Of a stretch of DNA of 7,469 nucleotides, positions 1 to 5,050 are shown piece by piece (within the stretch, counting starts at the first letter, position 1; every line of letters begins with the position of its first letter). The DNA comes from an uncultured Campylobacter sp. (GTDB lineage Bacteria; Campylobacterota; Campylobacteria; Campylobacterales; Campylobacteraceae), in assembly GCF_938030785.1 (NCBI RefSeq), contig NZ_CALHIK010000026.1, positions 1 through 7,469 of the forward strand, given 5' to 3'. The notes below the pieces were generated by a model that worked only from the letters and a program-made list of their open reading frames with translations, did no database searches and was not told the origin of the DNA. A program made the translations under genes and the position numbers.

Positions 1-918
1 CGCGTCCTCGTGCGGCGGCTCGACGTCAAGGACGATTTGCGCGCGCGGATTTTGCTTGGCGATGAGCGCGAGTAGCCTTGAGCCAACCCCCAGCCCGCGA
101 AATTTCGCATCGATGCCGAGGTAAGCCACGTAAAAAATCCCGCTCCCCCCGCCGCTTGGAATTTCACTCTCATCGTAGCGCGAAATTTCGTTTTCTGCAG
201 TACCTGACGAAATTTTGCCCTCTGCGGCGCTTGATGAAATTTCACCCCCTAAAATTTCATCCTCTGCGCCGTCAAATTCCGCGCCGCTATGGGCTTTGGA
301 TCTTAAAATTTTATCCGTATTTAGGCGCGGCAGCGGCTGTTTGTGGTGCGAAATCGCGCGCTTGTAGGTTTGTTCGGTTCTATAGACGAAAAAGCCAACC
401 AGCTCCTCGCCGCTTAAATTTTGCGCCGCCGCGTTTGAATTTTTGCCTGTCGCCGCGCTGGGATTTTTACTTTTCAAGCTGGATTTTTCACACGTCGCAT
501 TAGATTTTTTATCTGCCGCGCCGCGATTTTCGGAACTCAAAGAGGCTAATTCTGCCGCGCCGCGGTTATCCGCATCGGAATTTTTACCTGCAGCACCACG
601 ATTTTGGCTTGCTTCGTCGCAATCTTGCTTTACCGCGCAAAAATCTTGTTTCGGCGCGCATAAATTTTCACTCGCTGCGCCGGGATTTTTACTTTCCGAG
701 CTGGATTTTTTACTCGTCGCATTAGATTTTTTGTCAGCCGCGCCGCCGCCCAGGGCGCTAAAATCCTCGAAAATCGCCGCGATTTCAAGCTGTCCTTTGC
801 GCGACATTTTTAAGAAATTTTTTATGCTGATACGCTCGATTTCGGGGAACGCCGCGACGTTGATCGCCTCTATGCGCGCGATCAGCGCCGAGTCCTCGCC
901 GATACGCTCAAGTCTCAT
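1..918 (-). CDS. GNAT-family N-acetyltransferase with two long low-complexity insertions (3' end outside window)
   Basis: The frame is open for 306 codons from the ATG at 916-918 to the window edge, so the C-terminus is missing. GNAT enzymes move an acetyl group from acetyl-CoA to an amine; the substrate here cannot be read. The family call rests on residues 261-300: strand IFYVAYLGID, then AKFRGLGVGSRLL, the RxxGxG/A acetyl-CoA pyrophosphate loop and following helix, then the strand QIVLDVEPP. Residues 1-52 resemble a GNAT N-terminal helix and strand, and 171-183 (EELVGFFVYRTEQ) look like a core strand. Between these lie low-complexity stretches at about 53-170 and 184-258, rich in Asn, Ala, Gly, Ser, Lys and Glu. 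The start is supported by AAGGAG six bases upstream. It lies 132 bases downstream of aroC on the same strand and may be co-transcribed. The absence of stops over 918 bases argues against a pseudogene. The GNAT call is firm; the specific role is unknown. Confidence 0.85.
   Translation of the reverse strand, partial: MRLERIGEDSALIARIEAINVAAFPEIERISIKNFLKMSRKGQLEIAAIFEDFSALGGGAADKKSNATSKKSSSESKNPGAASENLCAPKQDFCAVKQDCDEASQNRGAAGKNSDADNRGAAELASLSSENRGAADKKSNATCEKSSLKSKNPSAATGKNSNAAAQNLSGEELVGFFVYRTEQTYKRAISHHKQPLPRLNTDKILRSKAHSGAEFDGAEDEILGGEISSSAAEGKISSGTAENEISRYDESEIPSGGGSGIFYVAYLGIDAKFRGLGVGSRLLALIAKQNPRAQIVLDVEPPHEDA
166..246 (-). repeat. Three imperfect 27-base tandem units in the second GNAT insertion
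   Basis: Read on the minus strand, units run 246-220, 219-193 and 192-166. Each has (G/A)AAATTTC near its start and encodes nine residues of the form G/N-E/K-I-S followed by small and acidic residues (GEISSSAAE, GKISSGTAE, NEISRYDES). The isoleucines at residues 227, 236 and 245 keep the nine-residue period, and related partial units flank them at I222 and I253. Confidence 0.7.
451..745 (-). repeat. 73-base direct repeat (451-523 and 673-745) inside the GNAT insertion
   Basis: Positions 451-523 and 673-745 align without gaps, with eight mismatches by eye; the best block, 461-523 against 683-745, has six in 63. The offset is 222 bases, exactly 74 codons, so both copies are read in the same frame. 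Both encode a peptide containing ADKKSNAT followed by KSS and SKNP. Between them the shorter peptide NRGAA recurs at residues 107-111, 118-122 and 131-135. This looks like internal duplication that lengthened the insertion while keeping the frame. Confidence 0.85.
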
Positions 919-1050
919 TTTGCTCTCCTTGTCGCGATAGGCTTACCGCGTAAATTTAAAATTTGTCCGCCTCGCTCGCGAGAATTTCATCGCTCGGCCC
1001 TTGAAATTTCATTAAATTTCGCAAAATTTCGCCGCACCGCCCGTCTAAAT
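919..1050. other. Spacer between aroC and the GNAT gene, dense in AAATTT
   Basis: This 132-base spacer holds the AAGGAG ribosome-binding site of the GNAT gene (925-930) and six AAATTT hexamers between about 952 and 1052, including the palindrome GAAATTTC at 1003-1010. I see no hairpin with a T tract after aroC, so read-through into the GNAT gene is likely. The repeated (G)AAATTT pattern resembles that inside the neighbouring coding insertion, although nothing is translated here. Confidence 0.5.
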
Positions 1051-2166
1051 TTAATCCTCGCCGTAAATTCGCTTTAAATTCCCCAGCGTCGTGCTCGCGT
1101 TTAGCAGCAGCGCATCGGCGATCGCCAGCCGCGCCATTGCGGTAGCTACGACGCTGCCGCGCACGGCGATACACGGATCGTGCCGCCCGCGCAGCTCGCA
1201 GACCGCGTCCGCGCCGCACACGTCGACGCTATGCTGCGCCATGAAAATGCTCGGAGTGGGCTTAAAATGCGTCGCAATCTCGATCGGCGCGCCGCTACTT
1301 ATGCCGCCTAAGATCCCGCCTGCGTTGTTGCTCGCGAAATTTGCGCCGATCTTGCCGCCGTTGGTATGGATCGCATTCTTGCTAGCGTGCATGAAATCGT
1401 TATTCTCGCTGCCTTTTAGCGTGCTTGCCTTCACTCCGGCGCCGATCTGCACGGCCTTTACGCCGTTTATGCCCATCAGCGCGCCCGCAAGCGTCGCATC
1501 GAGCTTACCATACAGCGGCTCGCCGAGCCCCGCAGGCACGCCCGTAATGCGCGTCAGCACGCAGCCGCCGATGCTATCGCCCGCATTTTTGACGCTTAGA
1601 ATTAGCTCCTTCTGCGCGTCCTCCACAGCGGGATCGAGCGCGAAAATTTCGCTGTTTTGCGCAAAGTCGAAGTCTAAATTTCCCGCGTAAATTTCGCCCA
1701 CGCCGTAAATTCCGCTTTTTACGGAAATTTTAAAGTGATCTAGCAGGATTTGTGCAAACGCTCCCGCGGCCACGCGCACGGCGGTTTCGCGCGCGCTTGC
1801 CCGCCCGCCGCCTCGGTAATCGCGCAGTCCGTATTTGGCAAAATATGTAAAATCGGCGTGTGCGGGGCGGAAAACATCCCTTAGATCTTCGTAGTCCTTC
1901 GAGTGCTGGTTTGCGTTGCGGATGATAAATCCGATCGGCGTGCCGGTGCTGCGTCCGTCAAAAATCCCGCTTAAAATTTCGATCTCGTCGACTTCTTTGC
2001 GCGGCGTAGCGTATTTGCCGCCTGGCTTGCGGCGATCAAGCTCGCTTTGGATATTTGAAAGCTCGATCTCCACGCCAGCCGGCAATCCGTCCAAAACGCC
2101 GCCGATCGCCGCGCCGTGGCTCTCGCCGAAGGTGCTAAGGCGCAATCTCTCGCCGAAGGTGTTCAT
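1051..2166 (-). CDS. aroC: Chorismate synthase
   Basis: Converts 5-enolpyruvylshikimate-3-phosphate to chorismate by 1,4-elimination of phosphate using reduced FMN. This is the last step of the shikimate pathway, in the cytoplasm, and it feeds aromatic amino acids, folate and quinones. The 371-residue product has the usual family length and all three signatures: GESHG at 14-18 (His17), GGGRASARETAVRVAAG at 119-135, and GRHDPC at 327-332. FRPAHADFTY (99-108) carries the second conserved histidine. The ATG at 2164-2166 overlaps the rnc stop as ATGA. A strong AAGGAGG at 2173-2179, six bases upstream, lies inside the last rnc codons, which implies translational coupling. No insertion or truncation is visible, unlike several neighbours. 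Identification is essentially certain. Confidence 0.98.
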   Translation of the reverse strand: MNTFGERLRLSTFGESHGAAIGGVLDGLPAGVEIELSNIQSELDRRKPGGKYATPRKEVDEIEILSGIFDGRSTGTPIGFIIRNANQHSKDYEDLRDVFRPAHADFTYFAKYGLRDYRGGGRASARETAVRVAAGAFAQILLDHFKISVKSGIYGVGEIYAGNLDFDFAQNSEIFALDPAVEDAQKELILSVKNAGDSIGGCVLTRITGVPAGLGEPLYGKLDATLAGALMGINGVKAVQIGAGVKASTLKGSENNDFMHASKNAIHTNGGKIGANFASNNAGGILGGISSGAPIEIATHFKPTPSIFMAQHSVDVCGADAVCELRGRHDPCIAVRGSVVATAMARLAIADALLLNASTTLGNLKRIYGED

Positions 2167-3047
2167 AGCGTGCCTCCTTGATCGCCGCTGCTTTGTTTAT
2201 CCGTATCGCGCCCGCTTCTTTTGCCGCCTCGATTATTATTCTCGCTCTTTGTGCTGCCCCGTACCCGTCCGCCGCTTCGTGAGCCTTTTTCGCCGTTCTG
2301 AGCGCAGTTCGCGCCGTTTTGTGCGTCGCTAGCGCATGCTGCTTGCTCGCCACTTGTTGCGCTAGTGCCGTGCGAGGCGCCGTTTTGTAAAAGCTCGAGC
2401 GCGATTTGTGCGCATTTTTGCTCGGCCTCTTTTTTGCTCGCTCCCACGGCGGATGAGAGCCGCTTGCCGCCAACAAGCGCCGCCATTTCGAAGCTTTTTT
2501 TGTGATCGGGGCCGCTTGAGCCTAAAAGGACATATTCGGGCGTGACGCCGAATTTTGCCTGCGTGAGCTCTTGCAGCGCGGTTTTGTAATCTCGCACGAG
2601 CTCGTTAAAGCTGATGCGCGGATAGAGGATTTCTAAAATTGCAGTCGCGATGCGGGCGGTGTTTTGCAGCCCGCTCTCAAGATAGACGGCGCCCATTATC
2701 GCCTCAAATGCGTCCGAAAGCAGCGAGGGCTTCTCGCGTCCGCCGTTGCGCTCCTCGGATAGCGACATATTCAGGTTCTCGCCGATGCCCAAAAATTTTG
2801 CAAATTTAGAGAAGCTGCTTTCGTTCACGAGTGCGGCGCGCAGCTTGCTCAGATCGCCCTCGTCGCTGCTAAATTTTTTGAAAAGATACTCGCCCACGAT
2901 CAGATCCATCACCGCATCGCCTAAAAATTCCAACCTCTCGTTGTTGTGTCCGTTTTTGGCGCTTTTGTGCGTAAGAGCGATCTTGAGGTGGGTTAAATTT
3001 TTAAATTTGTAGCCCAGTTTTTCTTGTAATTTTTCTAAATTTTGCAT
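2163..3047 (-). CDS. rnc: Ribonuclease III with a Gly/Arg/Asn-rich C-terminal extension
   Basis: Double-strand-specific endoribonuclease that matures rRNA precursors and cuts structured or antisense-paired RNA, as a cytoplasmic dimer using Mg2+. The catalytic domain carries the signature ERLEFLGDAV at 37-46, with Glu40 and Asp44. LLSDAFEAIMGA (109-120) supplies Asp112 and Glu115. A double-stranded-RNA-binding domain follows at about 154-222 (YKTALQELTQ... through ASKKEAEQKCAQIALELL). The enzyme should end there, as E. coli RNase III does at about 226 residues. This one continues to 294 with a polar tail: three QNG motifs (221, 243, 250), then a basic Gly/Arg segment at 254-284 containing RGG. 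The ATG at 3045-3047 is preceded by AAAGGG at 3053-3058. The gene is coupled to aroC downstream, while a 517-base gap separates it from rnhA. The catalytic assignment is certain; the role of the tail is unknown. Confidence 0.97.
   Translation of the reverse strand: MQNLEKLQEKLGYKFKNLTHLKIALTHKSAKNGHNNERLEFLGDAVMDLIVGEYLFKKFSSDEGDLSKLRAALVNESSFSKFAKFLGIGENLNMSLSEERNGGREKPSLLSDAFEAIMGAVYLESGLQNTARIATAILEILYPRISFNELVRDYKTALQELTQAKFGVTPEYVLLGSSGPDHKKSFEMAALVGGKRLSSAVGASKKEAEQKCAQIALELLQNGASHGTSATSGEQAACASDAQNGANCAQNGEKGSRSGGRVRGSTKSENNNRGGKRSGRDTDKQSSGDQGGTL
2173..2179 (-). promoter_or_regulatory. aroC ribosome-binding site embedded in the end of rnc
   Basis: AAGGAGG on the minus strand stands six bases before the aroC ATG and is a near-perfect anti-16S match. 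It is read by rnc as Gln-Gly-Gly, near the end of its unusual tail. With the ATGA stop/start overlap at 2163-2166, it indicates that ribosomes finishing rnc can restart directly on aroC. Confidence 0.75.
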
Positions 3048-3244
3048 TATTGCCCTTTATTATAAAATTCTACGAAATCCGCGGCAGCTCGCACGCAAAC
3101 GGCATCTGGCGCGAACAAACCTGCGCAAGCGAAACGAATGCGAGCGGGATCTGCGCTAACTTTGCGCTAACGCGGCGAATGAAACGCGCTAGCGACGATC
3201 TGCGACGAATAAAATTTAACGTGCCCGCCAATTCTAACGCAAAC

Positions 3245-3349
3245 CGCGCTAAGGCTCACTTGTCGCAAACGAAATCCTCGCCAAAAACAGACCCGTCGCG
3301 AATACAGTCGCGCTAAAGCCTGCTCGCTGCTAACGAAATTTCCGCCAAA
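3245..3349. repeat. Pair of diverged 41-base repeats, 64 bases apart
   Basis: Positions 3245-3285 and 3309-3349 both begin CGCGCTAA and end CGCCAAA, with AACGAAAT in the middle. By eye they match at 30 of 41 positions without gaps, and most differences are transitions. A weaker related unit starts at 3185 (CGCGCTAGCGAC). The period is not a multiple of three, so no single reading frame preserves the repeat, which argues against a coding origin. Confidence 0.5.
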
Positions 3350-3463
3350 GCTCGTCCGCTCATAGACCCAATCCACGCACAAATAAGTGCGAGCTTGCGC
3401 GAACGACACAAATAAACAGAGCGCACCGAAGCCCGATTGCGTGAACTAAACTCACTAAAACCG

Positions 3464-3492
3464 GCTTCGGGCGATAAAATTTACGCCGAAGC
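3464..3492 (-). terminator. Weak hairpin downstream of rnhA, possible terminator
   Basis: GCTTCGG(G)CG at 3464-3473 can pair with CGCCGAAGC at 3484-3492, giving about nine pairs with one bulged G and a ten-base AT loop. Read on the minus strand it lies about 70 bases after the rnhA stop and is followed by CGGTTTT. The T run is short and does not abut the stem, so this is only a possible rho-independent terminator. A second segment at 3425-3433 (CCGAAGCC core) could compete for pairing. Confidence 0.22.
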
Positions 3493-3564
3493 GGCTCTGC
3501 GTGCAAAGCAAACGCGGGTGAATATATGCTAAATCCGCGCAACCGCAAGCTTCGCCGCAGAATT

Positions 3565-3987
3565 TTAGCCCTTTATCGCTTCTGCAGCCGCGCGAGCCAT
3601 AGCGTCGCACTCCTCGTTTTGCGGATGTCCCGCATGCCCTTTGACCCACGAGGCCCTGATCTCGTGAGGTGCCGCCGCCGAAAGGTATCTGCGCCACAGA
3701 TCTGCGTTTTTCTTACCCTTAAAATCGGTAACGACCCACTTTGCGAGCCAGGAATTTATCGCCTTTACGACATATTCACTATCGGTAAAAAGCTCAACGC
3801 GGCAGGGCTGCTTAAGCGCGCTAAGCCCCATTATAGCGGCTGTTAACTCCATTTGATTATTAGTCGTCATCGCTTCTGCGCCGCTTGCCTTTTTTATCGC
3901 GTCGCCGTATTGCAGTATGTAAGCCCAGCCGCCCGCTCCAGGGTTTCCGAGGCAGCTGCCGTCGCTAAAAAGTTTGACCGATTTCAC
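3565..3987 (-). CDS. rnhA: Ribonuclease HI
   Basis: Cuts the RNA strand of RNA-DNA hybrids with two metal ions, removing primers and R-loops in the cytoplasm. The 140-residue product is slightly shorter than the 155-residue E. coli enzyme. It keeps the full active site: Asp9 in LFSDGSCLGNPGAGGWAY, Glu47 in NNQMELTAA, Asp69 in LFTDSEYV, His118 in VKGHAGHPQNEECD and Asp128. The start is GTG (3985-3987), not ATG. It is fixed by the family's characteristic N-terminus, by GGAG seven bases upstream, and by the lack of any usable ATG before residue 40. The first 23 bases overlap the end of the TPR gene in another frame, implying translational coupling. No insertion is present. Confidence 0.98.
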   Translation of the reverse strand: MKSVKLFSDGSCLGNPGAGGWAYILQYGDAIKKASGAEAMTTNNQMELTAAIMGLSALKQPCRVELFTDSEYVVKAINSWLAKWVVTDFKGKKNADLWRRYLSAAAPHEIRASWVKGHAGHPQNEECDAMARAAAEAIKG

Positions 3988-4990
3988 CGGTTTTCTCCGA
4001 AATTTGCGCTCTGATCTCCATGCTACCTAGCTCGTAGCAGACCGGACAGCGGTGCGAGAAAAGCCCCACCGAGCTTTTGCACTTCGCGCAGGTGTAGCTA
4101 AAGCTAAGCCCCGCGTCCTCAAAGCCCGCGTCTTTCATAGCCATAAGCGCGTTGATCTCAAAAATTTTACTCGCGCTCTGCGGCTTTTGATCGTTTTTTC
4201 CGAGCGCGTAAAAAAGCGCGTTGTACTCCGCATCCTGCGTATTTACCGCCGCAGGGAAATCATAGATCAGATCGATAGCCTGCTCGATCGGCGGGAAGCG
4301 GTCAAAGCCCTCCATAGGCTCTTTATTTTTGATAAAAAGCTCCATACAAAACCGCCCCGCGCCTTTGAAGTTTAGCTTTGAAATTTTAGCGATCTTTTTA
4401 TTAAACGGCGTATTGGCGTCGTTTGCGATGATCTGGGCGCGCTCGAACTGGCTTTGAGCATATACTTCGGCGTCCTGTTCGCGCAGCGCGTCAAGTACCT
4501 CAAGCGCCTCATTAAAGCGCTTCAGCCGCTCATAAATCACCGTAAGATGCGTAAGAGCCTCTTTGTTTCTGGGGCGTAGCTTCAGCGCCTGCAAAAACAC
4601 CTCTTCGGCGCGCCCTAAAAAGCCCGCTTTGAAATATACGATGCCGAGATTGGTAAGGATAAACTCCCTCTGCACGCCGCCGCTAGCCTTACTTAGCGCG
4701 ATTAGATAAATTTCTATCGCGCGCTCGAAGTCGCCGCTTTTGACGAAAGAGCTAGCTAAAATCCCAAGCGTAGGGATATCTATTTGCGGGCTTGCTAAAA
4801 GCGCTCTGTGCTCCGAGCTAAGCGCGTCTAGGGTATCAAATTTTTTGATGAAATTCTCTAGGCTCTGCCTCTCGTTTTTTTTAGAAAAAACTCCCCAAAT
4901 ATAGCTTAGAATCGACACTAGCAAGATTATGCTTATCAGCATGATAAGCCCGAAAATCGGGTCGCGATCGTCTAAGAAAAAATTATCCAA
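3965..4990 (-). CDS. LapB/YciM-like membrane-anchored TPR protein with C-terminal zinc-ribbon (start revised to TTG at 4990)
   Basis: Architecture, numbered from the longest open frame (351 residues, TTG at 5020): one N-terminal membrane helix at about 22-44 (IFGLIMLISIILLVSILSYIWGVF), a charged stretch, about three TPR repeats at 84-184 (clearest at 117-150, ending ALKLRP), then a C-terminal C311-x2-C314 and C325-x2-C328 metal-binding knuckle. This order (helix, cytoplasmic TPRs, rubredoxin-like ribbon) matches LapB of E. coli, which controls LPS synthesis by steering LpxC to FtsH. The same role here is inference. No in-frame ATG precedes the membrane helix. I prefer the TTG at 4988-4990 (M-DNFFLDDRDPIF) because GAGG stands six bases upstream, while the TTG at 5020 has no such site and falls within a TATAAT box. 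The gene leads rnhA and overlaps it by 23 bases. TPR/ribbon call firm, start less so. Confidence 0.88.
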   Translation of the reverse strand: MDNFFLDDRDPIFGLIMLISIILLVSILSYIWGVFSKKNERQSLENFIKKFDTLDALSSEHRALLASPQIDIPTLGILASSFVKSGDFERAIEIYLIALSKASGGVQREFILTNLGIVYFKAGFLGRAEEVFLQALKLRPRNKEALTHLTVIYERLKRFNEALEVLDALREQDAEVYAQSQFERAQIIANDANTPFNKKIAKISKLNFKGAGRFCMELFIKNKEPMEGFDRFPPIEQAIDLIYDFPAAVNTQDAEYNALFYALGKNDQKPQSASKIFEINALMAMKDAGFEDAGLSFSYTCAKCKSSVGLFSHRCPVCYELGSMEIRAQISEKTGEIGQTF

Positions 4991-5019
4991 ATCAAACCTC
5001 GTCGCAAAAATAAAGGGCA

Positions 5020-5028
5020 ATTATAGCA
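5020..5028 (-). promoter_or_regulatory. Extended -10 promoter for the TPR gene-rnhA unit
   Basis: The minus strand reads TGCTATAAT, a consensus extended -10 element. Initiation about seven bases on would fall near 5012-5014, leaving a leader of roughly 22 bases that includes the GAGG before the TTG at 4990. No TTGACA-like -35 is seen, which is usual for Campylobacter sigma70 promoters. Confidence 0.55.
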
Positions 5029-5037
5029 AAGTGCGGG

Positions 5038-5043
5038 TATAAT
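5038..5043 (+). promoter_or_regulatory. -10 box of dnaG, very close to the start codon
   Basis: TATAAT on the plus strand ends seven bases before the dnaG ATG at 5051. Initiation at the usual distance would fall at about 5049-5051, so the transcript would have almost no leader. No Shine-Dalgarno sequence lies between the box and the ATG. The box faces away from the TPR-gene -10 at 5020-5025, only twelve bases apart, so the two promoters probably compete for polymerase. Confidence 0.45.
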
Positions 5044-5050
5044 TTCGCTT

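Larger units (their letters stand above)
3048..3564. other. 517-base gap between rnhA and rnc, no convincing gene
   Basis: Flanking genes run the same way and would normally sit close together. Short frames here (88 codons plus at 3050, 80 minus to 3409, 62 minus to 3548) have no recognisable motif, lack good ribosome-binding sites and overlap one another. The content is repetitive on a small scale: variants of GCGCTAAC, GCGAACGAAA and CGAAATTTCC recur, and two 41-base segments 64 bases apart are related. A hairpin sits at 3464-3492. I see no tRNA, insertion-sequence end or known RNA fold. It could be expanded repetitive spacer, the remains of a gene, or an unrecognised small RNA. Confidence 0.6.

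Noticed and set aside
1..918. GNAT gene as a pseudogene
   Set aside because: There is no stop or frameshift over 306 codons, the repeat offset preserves the frame, and the acetyl-CoA loop is intact.
78..940. Two overlapping plus-strand open frames (78-503 and 443-940) opposite the GNAT gene
   Set aside because: They are shadows of the repetitive insertions: their peptides are repeats such as KFHPL and FLSAAP, they lack ribosome-binding sites, and the minus strand carries a real GNAT domain with a good start.
956..1219. Minus-strand 87-codon frame overlapping the end of aroC
   Set aside because: It lies out of frame over conserved aroC codons, has an Arg/Ala-rich composition typical of shadow frames, and shows no motif.
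2135..2476. Minus-strand 113-codon frame within rnc
   Set aside because: It overlaps the RNase III dsRBD and tail in another frame and has no recognisable content. The rnc frame has clear catalytic motifs.
3059..3064. TATAAT on the minus strand just before rnc as a promoter
   Set aside because: Initiation at normal distance would leave a leader of about five bases and remove the AAAGGG site. An AT-rich chance match is as likely, so it is not listed as a feature.
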